This document shows, piece by piece, positions 45,267 through 57,628 of a stretch of 64,000 nt of DNA. Position numbers and translations under genes: made by a program. The notes under the pieces are model-generated. The model saw only the letters and a program-made list of their open reading frames with translations, did no database searches and had not been told where the DNA came from. Each line of letters opens with the position of its first letter. Position 1 is the stretch's first letter. Origin of the DNA: Lineolata rhizophorae (Eukaryota > Ascomycota > Dothideomycetes > Lineolatales > Lineolataceae); NCBI GenBank assembly GCA_010093515.1, contig MU001674.1, positions 1,149,469 through 1,213,468 of the forward strand. The letters are read 5' to 3'.

Positions 45267-46740
45267 GCTAGCATGTACGGTGGTTTTAGACCTTCCTGGG
45301 GTATCGAAAGGCTGCGTGTTGAAGAAAGAAGAGGGGAGAATCTGTGTGTTGCAAGAAGGGGGGAGAGGCTGTGACCTCCTCAGCGATCTATTTTAGGATC
45401 CTCCGTGGCAATAATATTGCTCAGAGCAAAGCCGGACACATAACCTGGTGGTGAGCATGGAAGTTGGATAGGAAGGAGTGTTTGCTACGTAAGGGACCTT
45501 TATTCCCGCACATAGGGTAATCACGTGAGTATTCATGCGGCTCAACGCTTTCCCGGCTCTAGGTTCATGCCTTTTTTTTCCCCCACAGATTCGTAGACAT
45601 GCTGCAGATACGTGTATTGCGGAGGCTCATGCCCAAAGACGTAGAAAAAGCTTTCCATTTTTGATTTCATTCTTCTAGTAGAGCCCCATTGTCAGAGCGC
45701 TTCCCCACCATACATATTCCAACGCAGTTTTCACCTCCTTGCGCTGCTTCTTGAGCTAACCCATGATCTAGAACAATTTTTGTCCTCTTTTCGCCAGCGC
45801 AACTATCGTGCTTTCCTGGGCCATATCCATAGCCATTTAAGCCAAAGACGTAAGCCACGTGCCCGGAGAGGAGATGTCTGCCAAAGTGACCGCAAAACTA
45901 GTCAAATATCTCTGTCCGCAAGATCTAGGTGCCCTATTGGATAATGCATATCATGCTGCTTAGCGAGTTATTCCAACTACGTATGTTATTTAAGCGAATG
46001 AGCACCAGTATACTTTTACGGACAAAATAGTCCTCAATGTGCATGAATTAGAGCCGAATGCGGTGGCTAACGTGTTTTGACAACGTGACTCAACGACGTG
46101 ATTCTGCACGCTATTGATTATACGCCTGCCATTAATCGGAATGGAATGTAAAGTTTCCGCGAGAGGTTGTCGAAGAAAGCACTAGCAAGATTCCATATCA
46201 ACTAATAGGTAAGATGCTTTCCCAAAAAATTCATTTCAGTCAGCAATCGTTAAGCACAAACGTCGCCTTCGTGTGGCAGAAGTTCTTCCTATTCCGACAT
46301 GAGCATAGACAATTTAACGTATAAAAGCTGGCGTAACAAAGCATAAACGGACGGCATCGAGGTTAGCTAGAACATCTGCAATACCGTCTCGTTGATACAA
46401 AACGGTTTCGGTTCAAGAGATATCACGGACATGAGACTAGAAGCTCGTAAACCCAATTAAACCATGGCTTAAAGAAACTCATAGCTAGCCGCACGAGCCG
46501 TAGGCTAGGTATTTGTGCCTGCCTTTGGAATTCCTAGAAGTCCTGACTGTTTGACTCTCTAGAATTCCCAAAGCCTCATCCCCCAAAAGCCCAAAACTCC
46601 ACATCAACTAGGGCCTGAAAACTTCGTCCTCAACTCGTCAGGTGATTGTGCTCAAGCCATCCAAGCAGACGCCTAATGCAAACAAACTCCCATTTTCCGT
46701 GTAACGAGGGCCGCTTTCAAGGTCGTTATGATTCGAACTC
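45267..46740. other. Spacer with leader of the Copia-type fossil
   Basis: No host gene is recognised. The first couple of hundred bases are the leader side of the Gag-protease frame. The rest is AT-rich and unremarkable to my reading. Confidence 0.35.
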
Positions 46741-48074
46741 TTAATTGTAGACCACGCACGGGAACCTCGACGGGTACTGGCGCCAAAATTCCATCCAATT
46801 GATCTCGCCAGACTCGTCGATCCAGCCCATTCTCTCGGCCTTGATCCAATCGAAGTGCGGCTTGTCCACGCCCCTAAACATGTCGCTCCATTCGTCCCAC
46901 ATCCTGTCGTTCCAATAGTTGTACGCGTACATTCCGTACTTAGCCGCCAGCTTCTCGAAATGCTTCTTGCGGTCTTCGAAGAAGAGATGGATTTGCTGGC
47001 CCAGGACAGTGTAGGGCTCGAAGTTCCAAGGATATGGACGTTTCCACCAGTCAGATGGGCCTTGGGGAGGCGCAGGCCAGGGCGCCATTTCGCTGTCCAT
47101 GAGGATGCCCAGTTTGGCGCGATCGAGGAAGGTATCAATGAAGGGATCAACCGCCGGCGGCTCGGTCCAGACAATGAGTTTTTGCGGTGGACTCATGGGT
47201 CTGGTGCGTGCGGAACTGCGCTTCCTGTCACCGTGATGGCTAGTAGTGCTGGCGCTGTTGGTATTCACGTCCTCGGAGGCTAGGAGAAGTTGCCTTAGTA
47301 GAGGGAGCGATGAGGAGCATCCATTGCCGGTAGACGCGTTACCACTCTCACCGGCGACTACGGCGCCACTGGAAGAATTGCTACTCGAGGAGCTAGCGCA
47401 TTTGTCACTACCATCCTCGGTAGTCGCTGCGGAAAGCGACTTGTCGCTGTCGTCTCTATAAAAGATGATAGGAGAGAATGTAAGCTCCTCACAGAAAGGC
47501 TCGATCTGAGGTTCCTTCGACCCGACAGGCATCTTTCCAAAGCGTTTCTTCATGCGGTACATGTGCTCTTTGAAAGCAGCGCGCGCCTTTTTGCGACGAT
47601 ATTGCGGTAAGGGTCGAAGGTTCTGTGAGATGGCCTGTGAGAAACCGTCGCCCGGGCTATCGCGATGCACCACATTCTGCTGGTTCCCGACGGCGGACGA
47701 GTCAGAACCAGCTTCGTGCAGAGCACTGAAGACAAGACGGTCGCAATTCAAGCGCATCCTCCGGCACTTTTCGTATAACTCTGCGACATGAGCACTTCCA
47801 GGATGCTTATGCGCCGCCTTAGCCTGAGCTTTGTGGTGATGAACAGCGTGTGAGGCCGGCACGGGCTTGGTGAGCATGCCCTTGTCTGGAAAGTGCAGTA
47901 AGTGGGGTTCGAAATAGATGGAAGAAACGAATGGAGCGAAAATGGACAAGACTTTGGCCGGGTCTTATCGGTGAGAGGACAGAATGTTGGGAGCATGCGA
48001 GTGGCAGCACATGAACAACAGAAGCGTGTGCAGCGAGCTATCTGACTCTTACCGTCTCCGGTTTTGGTCGACAT
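46741..48074 (-). CDS. Orphan protein with Trp/aromatic-rich C-terminal domain
   Basis: Two exons, 48074-48053 (22 nt) and 47885-46741, with a 167-nt intron (gtaaga...tttccag), give 388 aa. No family is recognised. The start MSTKTGDDKGMLTKP is followed by a His/Ala/Lys segment (HAVHHHKAQAKAAHKH), a basic helix (YRRKKARAAFKEHMYRMKKR), and a Ser-rich low-complexity centre. The C-terminal domain of about 130 residues is dense in Trp and Tyr (DWWKRPYPWNFEPY, YGMYAYNYWNDRMWDEWSDM, INWMEFWRQYP). The aromatic domain is probably folded. There is no signal peptide or TM helix. The gene lies next to the 3-hydroxyanthranilate dioxygenase gene in divergent orientation, about 1.1 kb away. Confidence 0.75.
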
Positions 48075-49211
48075 GGTAAATGGCACGGCCGAACCGTGGT
48101 GGCGGAGGTTAGTGGCGGAAGGACCCACGCGTGGTGGATGGAAGGAAGGAAGGTCGGAACCGAAGCGGAGATACCGCAGTTGTTCTATAGTGCAGCTTAG
48201 GTACTCGCCTAGCGCCTACCTAGTTTTGGAAAGCACGCTAGCAAGCATACACCTAGGCTACCATTGCAAACCCTGGCCTGCGCTTTTCTTTCGTGCTTTC
48301 TTACGGGACGGAAAGTGAAACGAGAACCCGTGGCCACACAAGATCAAAAACAATTAAGAACATGCAGATATCAACAAACATAACCAATTTATGTAGCCGA
48401 GGGTTATGTTATCTGTATAATGTTACTCAAGCAGCAATATATAGCCGACTATTATTCACGTGGGACAAACTTGCGTGGACGTAATGCAAAGTTTCCCTTT
48501 AGCAACTTGCCTAAGGCAAGTATGTCATGAAATAATGCTGATGTGTGATAAGCATGAAATGTAATCTTATAAAAATGCCCAAGCTTGGCTTTATTTCCAG
48601 AAAAGGACATCGACTATTGTACTAAACAAATCGAGGATCTTTGATATAATATAAAGGTTAACTTGTGCAATGTCTAGATTAAAGTCAAGTCGAGCCGTTT
48701 ATCACGATTCTGGACTAGATATTTGCGGTTGAGGAGCTAATGAGAGTTTGGGTTGGATGCATAAATAACCACGGAATATTTAGCTCTTTCTAATTGCAAA
48801 GTATGAAGTCTTAGTCCTATAATTAGAACATAGCAAATAGCGCACATGTGTACAACCCAACCTTTTCTGACATACAAAAGTATATGTCCGATGAGCAAAA
48901 AGAGTTTGCATTTACTAGCTGCGACTCAATAATCATAAGCACTATGAGGAGCAAAAATATGGAGTAAAGACGTGTAGTGTGTTGTTGCTGGATGTACGTC
49001 AAAACATTAATAATTTCAGCCAATAGGATCACTTCCCCTGTCGGAAGAGGCCCTTGTACCGTTGCCGATCTTGCATGACTCTTTCGCCTCGTCCGCATTC
49101 CATCTCAACCTTCTTATAACCACGTCGTGATCGCCAACGGCTCTCGGAGGGCCGACTGCGTTTGCTGCACAAAAACCCAGCATACTTAGCAAGCCCGCTT
49201 TCATTTCGAGC
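48075..49211. other. Divergent upstream region
   Basis: Head-to-head spacer between the Trp-rich orphan and BNA1. It is AT-rich at 48330-49000. No gene is recognised. Confidence 0.4.
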
Positions 49212-50043
49212 ATGCGCGGACGAACCTACATGCAGCTCTTCCGACCAGCTGCGCTGCAAGGGGCTCGCCAGGCCGTGCGGCGGCCGCCACCGAGCGTTGT
49301 GAGTGGTGGGGTAAGGACGACGGCGGGACGCCAGCAAAGGGCCTTTGCCAGCACGCCACGATCACGTGCGCTGGCAAGTCCGTTGAATTTGCCGAAATGG
49401 TGAGCGTACCATGGATAAGTTGACGGGTTGCGGGCATGTTTGGGCGTAGCTTGTCCCTAAGTCGATGATTTACTGACGGTGTTCCCGTTTTACGGGATCT
49501 CTACAGGCTCGATGAGAATTCGCACTTGCTCAAGCCGCCCATCAACAATTACTGCGTCTACGATGATCATGTTACTGTTATGGTGCGTTGTCCGAGCGCA
49601 TTACATATGTAAACGTATTTGACCTCTCATAGATCGTCGGCGGCCCCAACGAACGCACCGACTACCACATCAACGAGACAGCCGAATGGTTCTACCAGTA
49701 CAAAGGCAACATGCTACTCAAGACGGTCGACAACGGCCGCTTCCGCGACATCACCATTGGCGAAGGCGAGATGTTCCTCCTACCGCCCAATACGCCACAT
49801 AACCCTGTGCGCTTCGCCGACACGGTCGGCGTCGTGCTCGAGCAAAAGCGCCCGCCTGGTTCGCTGGACCGCCTGCGCTGGTACTGCCAGAACTGCGGCG
49901 AGAAGGTGCACGAGGCAGCGTTTCATTGCACTAACTTGGGGACCCAGATCAAGGAGGCCGTGAATCGGTTCAAGGAGGACAGGGAGGCGAGGATGTGTAA
50001 GAAATGCGGTGAGATTTGCGATGTTGCTCCTCGGAAAAAATGA
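49212..50043 (+). CDS. BNA1: 3-hydroxyanthranilate 3,4-dioxygenase with presequence-like N-terminus
   Basis: Three exons, 49212-49399, 49507-49582 and 49633-50043, 224 aa. The enzyme opens the ring of 3-hydroxyanthranilate in the kynurenine route to quinolinate and NAD. The cupin core has the iron ligands His100, Glu106 (DYHINETAE) and His144 with Arg148 (NTPHNPVRF). A rubredoxin-like second metal site follows, with Cys173, 176, 210 and 213 (CQNCG, CKKCG). The family normally starts close to LNLPKWL. Here about 55 extra residues precede it, with eleven Arg, no acidic residue and an RAFAST processing-like motif. No ATG exists nearer the core in this frame. The alternative in-frame start is Met7. 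Identity is very sure, the start less so. Confidence 0.95.
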
Positions 50044-51465
50044 GGTCGGTGATGAGCTGCATCTTCACGTGATATGACGGTTATTTGGTGGACTATGTAA
50101 GATGTCGGTACTCTCTCGATATACCGCGGATGGCGTGTACTTTGGAGAGCTGTATTAAATACGCATTATATCTGATACAGCCGCTTCAGTTAGGAATGCG
50201 TTGATTTTGGAAAGATTGATTTGCATGTGTTGTGTGTTCTGACGTTTTGGAGCGGCTTGTATTCGGCGCCGCTTGTATTCGGCGCCGCTTGTATTCGGCG
50301 CCTAAGATGCTGTGGAGTAATAGCCTGCATCATAAACAGTCGCGCACGGAATGTGGAGAGAGACCTTGTCCTGTGATCGAGTTATCAGTTTCGGTGATTT
50401 CTGTGAGCTTTCATCGTTGGGTTCATCCGGGAGATGTGACGGTCGTTGATTGTTCGGGACTTGGCTTCCATCATCTTCAGTCAGATGTTGTCGTCCCGTA
50501 GGTCCCACCCTGCCAGATGGTATTGGGAATTAAGGCACGGGTTCGGGATGAAAGCAGGCTCATGGACTTCTGTGACGGAATTCAGCGAGACTTCGATCTC
50601 TGGTCTTTTGATCTCGATCGTACGCAAAATATGAGAGCCCGGGCATAAAGCTCGGCGGGAGTATAGGCAATATATGTTTCAATTCCTTGAGACAAGGTTG
50701 ACGCAACTGAGCGAAGCTGCGATCCAAGAATAACCATAGCAGCGGCAATCGAAGCGCAGCGGAAACGGGAGAAGACGGACGTTTCATGCCGGCTGCGCGG
50801 CGAGCACCGAGTGGCTGCCAGGGGCGCGGCCGGCAAAGGCGCAAAAAAGCTTGTTTCCGGTCCGATGACAGCACGCGCTGTGAGTGGCGGCCCGAGCGGA
50901 ACATGACGTACGCCACGGAGGCTGCGCAAGGGCCGGCGGCCATCGGACTGGCCCGACCGCGACCGTCCACGGCGAATCATTCCTCGTCCCCGACCTCAAT
51001 TCCTCGCAAGCCGGGACCCCAGCCACCGCACACGTCGCCACGCAAACGCGCGCATTCACGGGCATTGTGGGTCTGGCCTGGGCATGCGTAAGGCACGCGC
51101 TGGCGGTGGGGAGATGCCAAAGGCCAGCCGGCCAACGGGAGGTGCCTGTCGCTCAGTTGCTGTCTTGGAGCAAGCGTACGCCCGCCCACCCATCATGGAT
51201 AAAACAGGTCTCTGGGCGCCTGTGATTCACTCTCCGCAGAAACTACTATCACTCCTGACATAAAGCTGCTTGTTTCCACTTCCATCTGCTGTCTTGCCGC
51301 CGTCTTACTAGCTCTCTGTACACCTATAGTCGCAAACCGTCCTGAAAGCTCCGTTTATACGTCTACCGCCCGTTTGAGCATTTGCTAGAAGCCAACTGCA
51401 AACAGTCTCTTCCCCGATTTTCACACGCGGAATATCGTCAGCTAGTTGGGAAAGGAGCCGCCACC
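50044..51465. other. Spacer with a small tandem repeat; promoter of the SUR7/PalI gene
   Basis: No gene is recognised. The left part is the BNA1 3' flank with three 16-bp repeats (listed separately). The right 250 bases are pyrimidine-rich and end in a textbook start context (gccgccaccATG). Confidence 0.4.
50255..50302. repeat. Three perfect 16-bp tandem copies
   Basis: GCTTGTATTCGGCGCC occurs three times head to tail (50255-50270, 50271-50286, 50287-50302) without a mismatch. Each copy ends in the palindrome GGCGCC. It lies about 210 bases after the BNA1 stop codon. Confidence 0.9.
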
Positions 51466-52541
51466 ATGAAGCCTCTAGCGATTTTCCCCATCCTCTGCAC
51501 CATCGCGGCGCTGGTCCTCGCCTTCTTGTGCCTGTTTGCCGGCCACAAGAAAAACTTCATGGAGGGGTACCACATCATCACGGTATGCAAGCTCCTCCAC
51601 GGAAAAAAGAAAAAAAAAAGCCAAAGATAGGCCACGGTCTGGCTAACACTAAACAATCGTAGATAAACACATCCCGCTTCGGCAACGACATCGTCGAAGA
51701 CGCGCTCGATTTGATCAGCAAGCGCGCCGACCTTGCTACACGCCTCGACAACCCTTTTGACGACATCACCGATGAGATCTCTGATGACGTCGACGACCTC
51801 CAAGATGACCTTGAAGACGGGCTCAACGATGCAGCCAACGACGCCGTCGACCAGGCGGCTGAGGAGCTCGGCATCGAAGACTGGTACTCGTATCACGTCA
51901 TGGACTACTGTTGGGGTTCTTACGTGCCCACGGACACAGCCAACGAAACGGTCTCCCAGTCCGATATCCACAAGAACGTGTCCGATTGCTCGCCGCGCAC
52001 GGCCATGTTCACCTTTGACCCGAAGGAGGAACTCGAGGAGCAAATATACGAGGCCACGGGCGAGAATGTCGACTTGGACGACTTTGGCTGGCCCGACGAA
52101 CTCGACGACGGCATTCGCGCCCTGCGCGAGACCATGAAGGCCATGTTCGTCCTCTACTGCGTTGCCATCGGCCTCATCTTCTTCTCCTTTGTCTTCTCAC
52201 TCGAGGGCCTCTTTGCCCACGGCCGTCTGTCGGCCGTTGCCAACGTCGCCATCGCCTTCCTCGCCTTCCTCTTCATCGGCGTCGCGAGCGCCATCGCTAC
52301 CGCAATATCGGTCAAAGGCTCCGACGTCATCAACGAGCAGGGCAATGTGGTCAACATCGAAGCTCACCGTGGGAATAAGTTTTTGGCGATTACCTGGGTG
52401 AGCACCGCCCTCATGTTCCTCGCGCTGGTCACCTGGTGCGTTGACTTCTGCCTCTCGCATGCCAAGAGGCGCAAGGGGGCTTCTGGCCGGTATGAAAAGC
52501 ATCCCGAAATGAGCGAGGACCGGCCATCGTATCAGACATGA
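51466..52541 (+). CDS. SUR7/PalI-family membrane protein
   Basis: Exons 51466-51582 and 51663-52541, 331 aa. A first hydrophobic helix directly at the N-terminus (LAIFPILCTIAALVLAFLCL) is followed by a long luminal/extracellular loop, acidic and Asp-rich (DDITDEISDDVDDLQDDLED), with YHVMDYCWGSY and a second Cys (DCSPRTAMFTFDP), as in SUR7/PalI proteins. Then come three helices (VLYCVAIGLIFFSFVFSL, VANVAIAFLAFLFIGVASAI, FLAITWVSTALMFLALVTWC). The tail is basic and short. The family includes eisosome/cortical patch and pH-signalling proteins. The start has a perfect ccaccATG context. Length and lack of a long cytoplasmic tail fit SUR7-type members better than PalI itself, which has a long tail. 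Confidence 0.88.
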
Positions 52542-53466
52542 GGGCTATGGAAGAGAACACAAATGAGAACAGCGGGGGTAGTACATTTCGTAAGACGTGG
52601 ATGAGGTCTATGGCTGCATGAGTTTTGGGTTATTTGGATGTTCGATGTGTGCATGCTTCTTGTACGGATGACGATATCGTGTAGGACTGGCGGATAGTTC
52701 AGTTGGGTCTTCCGCGACCTCCTTTCTTTCCAAGTTTTATACCCATCTGCTTCACAGCGATGCTTTTCCCTAATTTAATACCATACTACCGAAAATTGGG
52801 CGCTGGTGTGTACGATTATCCACGCAGCGAAGGATGACTTTTCAAATTGCGCTTTTCTCTTTTCTGACCCTCGCATCTTCTCCGCTGGACGGAGGAAGTT
52901 CAAGGTAGAATCTACCAAGGTAGTCGTAAAACTGAAACCAAATTAGCATCACTCTTGAGATGTCCCATTGCCGTATCACGTGTGGATCGTGCTTTTCTTA
53001 CAGGAAACAGATTATATCGGGATCCCAGGACTTGCTGATTAGCGCGAAGATAAATGGCGTCACTGTTCAGGTCCGGTCGGAGTCCGGGACTAGTATGGGC
53101 ATGAAAGCTAGTGTTCATTCATCCTTGCCAAGACTGCGCCGTCCTGCAGAATGCTAGCGCCATATTTGGCAGGATTCATGGTGAAGGCTTCCACATGATC
53201 AGTGATAAAAGACAATGCGGCCCGCCAGCAGACTCCAACGAAATGAATGGAGAAGCAAACTACGATAAATATGAAACAAAAAGAGGACGCCATTATTCAC
53301 AAATTTAAGAACAGATAAGCCACCCATTTCTGCCTCTCAGCCGGGCAACTCGCTACCTTTGTTCTGTCTTGCATCCACTTAACTGGCGCTATGCTGCTCA
53401 ACGAGCTCATGAATTTCCATGCTCGTGTCCTTTCTGGCGGTCGTTGATTCTGGCCTTCGAGTCCCG
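52542..53466. other. Intergenic spacer
   Basis: 3' flanks of two convergent genes. No gene or repeat is recognised. Confidence 0.4.
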
Positions 53467-54460
53467 TCAGTCCCTGCCCCTGCTCTTCTCTTGCTTCGCC
53501 GCTCTGGTTCTTCTCCGTCCCTTCCGCAAGCGAGTAACAACACCGAGCCCAGCTATGAATGCGAGAGACCCGAGACGGATGCGGATTCTCATGCCAGCTT
53601 TTGCTCCAGTCGACGAACCCCCGGAGCTGTTTGCATCGCTAGGGTCTAGTATGTCACTCGCCCTGGCTGTGTAGTTTTCCGTAGGTAAAATGGCGCTATC
53701 GGCGATCTCGCATGAGAAGTTGCTGATGGAAGACACGATGGATATCGTGCCATTCACATCTTGTGGGTAGATATACAATCTGCCCGAAAGAATATTAGAT
53801 TCATGTAAGTCGCATCGTTGATCAGTGCGAAGTGCATACGTAAAAATGGGGCAACTTATATCCACGTCTCCTTCGCACTCAAGTTCGAGGTTGTCGAAAG
53901 ATATATAGGCCAGATTAGCGTTGTTGCGTATATGAATGGTACCGGCCGTGCCTAGTGTGGGAAAGCCAAAGGCAGAAAGAACCATGTGGCTCGTGATATT
54001 GATGCCCCCATCTCCGATCTATGTCAAATTATCGATCCAGACCAGGGAAAGAAGTTGTAGCATAGGGTGAGGGAATCCACGCTGCGGAGGCCACACATAT
54101 CCGGGATGTAGACATCCGACAAATTCACCCCACCGACTGTTGACAATTGGTCCACGTCAAACTCAAGGTCCTTTCCGTTACGTTAGATGATGAGATTGTC
54201 CGTGACAATTCCCAAGTAAGGAAACTTGATTGTGCTAAGGTCATCTTTGTCAATGATCGAAAGGTTGCCGATCACTCGTGTTATGTTCAAAAAACCTTGG
54301 CCCCCTTGAAACTCGTTCCCTTCGAATCTCGTGGGACCATCACAACTAATAGACTTGCTTGTTACAAAAATGCCATCGGAAGGAATAGTCATAGCTCTGA
54401 CAACTATACCCCTAACTTCTTGGAGCTGCCGTGCTGCTCGTACTCGGCATGTTGAATGAT
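53467..54460 (-). pseudogene. ECM33/receptor-L-domain-like cell surface protein, probably decayed
   Basis: On the minus strand two coding stretches carry leucine-rich/receptor-L-type blocks typical of fungal Ecm33/SPS2-like GPI proteins. They are LNITRVIGNLSIIDKDDLST with YLGIVTDNLII, then FDVDQLSTVGGVNLSDVYIP with CGLRS, and finally TIHIRNNANLAYISFDNLEL with an N-glycosylation-rich stalk (NGT, NFS, NYT). A 62-nt intron at 54019-54080 (weak gtggat donor, tgacatag acceptor) would join the last two. A stop at 54183-54185 interrupts the frame directly after DNLII, and no clear signal peptide precedes the first block. The C-terminus has a hydrophobic patch followed by basic residues rather than a clean GPI signal. 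Decay or a complex exon structure that I cannot resolve are both possible. Confidence 0.55.
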
Positions 54461-55996
54461 GAATACATAGAACAGGGTGCAGCCCAGCTGAAATGCGTAG
54501 TTTAGACGGCATAACCTTGCTAAAATGAGAAGAAGTTATAGGCTTATAATCGCATATACCAAGAAAAGGAAGTGGGCTGCGGAAGGAAGCAATGTGAGCT
54601 CTCGTGCGATATTCACGCGTATAGTGACACTTACACTCTACTACCCTTATAAACCTTAATCCAGCCACAATAAGGGCAAGTCCGACAAGCTCTCCCGAAA
54701 TCAGTGTGATTCCGCTAAGCTAGTCTCATGTAAATATAGTCTGTGTGGTATGGGTGCACTTCGATGCTTGTCGAGCACGACGAGTTAGGCGTAGAGTGCA
54801 GGCAGCCGCCGGTTGTGTGCTTCCGTGTGCACCTCACATTAGTCGATTCTTTTACAACTGCTTGTTGCACACTCCATGATGCTCAAAATGCTAAGCAGTT
54901 TGCTATACAGCGTGAAGAGTGCATGCCTGCATATTCTGTCACAATTGGCCGGACTAAAGAATTAAAACCAGAGTTAGAAGGGGACATTTCAGCTTTTGTC
55001 CTATAGATTGCATGCTTACTTGAGCTACATTGTTAATAAAAATATATAAAAGGGTTAGAAGATGACGAATGCACCATATCAAAATCCACTCTAGATCCTG
55101 CTTTCTAAACATAATATGCACGCATGCACACTTGAAAAATTCTAAATTGCATTCTCTGCCATAACTCCATTTGGAGACGACGGAACCTATCCCAGACCAC
55201 ATCAGCGCAATGACAGTCAACGGCGACGGGCGAGCTAAATCAAGACAGTAATAGACACCCCATAGAGGCCGTCTCAATGTGCAAATCAACAACACAAGGT
55301 TATACCCCAAAACAAAAGGCACACAGCTATAAGAAGATGAGGTTACAAGCCTCACAAAAAAAAGAAACGGGGTGCAAGCGGCGACAAAAGTGTCAAGGCC
55401 ACTAGTGTTTGCCACGGACGGAAGAAATTAAGTGCCACAATATCGAATTTTGAACGGCCTGCTGTGACCCGCATACAAAGATTCCTTTCTATAAAGGGGG
55501 GAAAGAAGTTTGAAAGGGAAACCTGCGGAAATGGGAAAAAAGAAAGCAAAACCGAAAGAGAAAAGAACAAGCAAAGAAGGAGGAAGGGGGAAGAAATGAA
55601 GAACAAAGTAGTATACTTCGACATCATTATGTATGAGCCAAAGACATGGGCGTATCGTACAGAATAACGGATATACAAGCCTAGGCCATTAAGTAGCTTA
55701 CCCAGGTGGGCCATGCTAGTAAAAAAAGAGGAAGTTGAGAAACCACAACAAAACTACCATCCCACCCAAAATGGGACCTTCATAAAAGCACATTCACCAA
55801 GAGGGTAGGCCCGATCGCCACCTCGTATCCAGCTTTCGAAACTAGAACCACGCGCAGCAAGGGTCTAACGTAGCTCACCGAGCCACTCGTGCCATGCTCG
55901 TTCCGGGAATCCAGGGCCTCAGTGACACATGTCCCAATCGTCAGGAACTTCTCTTTCCTTTAGGCTCTTGGCTACGCCTTCTCGTCTTTGTCCCGA
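54461..55996. other. Gene-free stretch
   Basis: Contains A/T-rich and purine-rich segments (about 55490-55600 is almost all A and G on the plus strand). No gene is supported on either strand. Confidence 0.35.
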
Positions 55997-57628
55997 CTAC
56001 GACTTCTTATCCTCTTTGCCTCTGTTCCTCGCCGCCTGGATCCCGTCACTAATCCAATCCTTGAACTTCTCCCACGGATTCCTGTTTAACCGATTGCTCA
56101 ACTGGCGGAAATGATACATCTCGCCCCAGCAATCTCTGCCCCACTCGCATCCCGCCATGTTGACCACGAAATCCCTGTCCTGCTCCTGGTAGTGGATGTT
56201 TGGGTCCGGGCCGTTATCGGAGCACGCGCCGATGGGGAAGCTGTTGATACGACGTTGCGGCGCGAAGGCCACGTGTGGGCGGACCCACGGCTGGTTGCGG
56301 TACATGCTCTCGAGCGCGTCTTGCTCCTTGTGCTCCCACTGCATGTGCTTCTGCTCGTAACCGACGGGGTCCCACCAGATGTCGAAGAGGCGGTCCGTCC
56401 ACGCGGAGCGCCGCACGAAGAAGGAGCCCAGGTTGAAGCCGCCGCAGTCCTGCGGCACAATCAGGTTGATGGACGACGGATCGCCATCGCCGACCGTGGA
56501 GCGCGTCTCCGGGTCTAGGTACTCTTCCGTCAGGGGATGCGAGATGTTGAGGGGGTTGTAGACGTTGATGTCGCGGTAGGTGTTTTCACCCAGGTTGTTG
56601 AAGATGTGCGCTTGGAGCGAGTACGACGGCTCCATTATAAATGTGTTGAGGTCAAGCCACCAGAACCTACGCGAAGCACATTAGTACCTTTACTGCTCGA
56701 CCGGCTGGGTGGACGACCAAACATACCACTCCGCATTGGGGTACTTCCGCATCGTGTTGCGGATTGTATCTACTTTCTCCCAGCTCTCGCGCCACTCGTG
56801 CGCGTACCGCTTCTTGGTGCTCATGTCCACAATCTCCAGCTCGTATCCCCACTTGCGCGCGTACTTCTTCTTGTTCTTGACGCTGTCACGCTCGATGGCC
56901 CACTCGCGCGGTCCCTTCCACTCCATGACGCCGCCGCCTTGGTTCGCTCCCAGAATTATTACGTATTTGCTCCCGCCGCCGAGGTAAGAGCTTCGCCGGT
57001 AGAGTCGGTGCAAAGCTGCGCGCGTCAATCAAGGGAGAAAACCATTAGCCCAAGTACTGCTCCTCGCATCTGAAAGGTGAAGACAAATCCAATGGGCAAG
57101 ATAGCACCTACGCGTGACGTAAAAGCCCAGCACCAAAAGCAATATACCCAGCACAATCGCAAGCCTCAACCGCATCCTCCATATCGCCCGCCCAAAAAAG
57201 GCCAATATCTGCATCACCTTTCCCCTTGCCCCACCTCCACCGCTAACGCCACCACCGCCGATATTCCACCGCCCACGCCCCAGCTTCTCTTTCTCCGCAA
57301 AATGCTGCGCGCCGATGCCTCCCCCGCCGCTCCGCCACTGCGGCAGCCCGATAGATATCCGCCGCCAATGGCCGCCGAGGAACCCTCCGCCGCGAGTCCT
57401 GCTGCCGTCGCCCCTCCCGCCACCGCGCAGCACCTCGGCGCTGCGCGCCTGCGCCGTCGCCCACGTCACATTGGCGCCGTTGGCGAAGGCGGGCACGGGG
57501 CTGGTGCGGCCGCTGCCGGCGGCGGAGCCGCCGCGGCCGCCGTGGCCGGACGAGTTGTACGGGGCGGTCAAGCCCGGCGAGGACCAGCCGCCGCCGCGCT
57601 GCGGCGAGGGCGAGCGCGACAGCGACAT
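55997..57628 (-). CDS. MNN10: Alpha-1,6-mannosyltransferase, Mnn10 type (GT34)
   Basis: Three exons, 57628-57112, 57015-56727 and 56666-55997, 491 aa. Mnn10-type enzymes extend the mannan backbone of N-glycans in the Golgi. The N-terminal 150 residues are cytosolic and Gly/Arg/Ser-rich (start MSLSRSPSPQRGGGWSSPGL, the family opening). A single signal-anchor helix (LRLAIVLGILLLVLGFYV, about 154-171) and the GT34 domain follow: YVIILGANQGGGVMEWKGPR, YELEIVDMSTKKRYAHEWRE, WFWWLDLNTFIMEPSYSL (DxN in the usual place), CGGFNLGSFFVRRS, EQDALESMY and FVVNMAGCEW. The frame stays open upstream to 57979 without an ATG, so an upstream exon is possible. I chose the ATG that matches the family. Confidence 0.9.
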
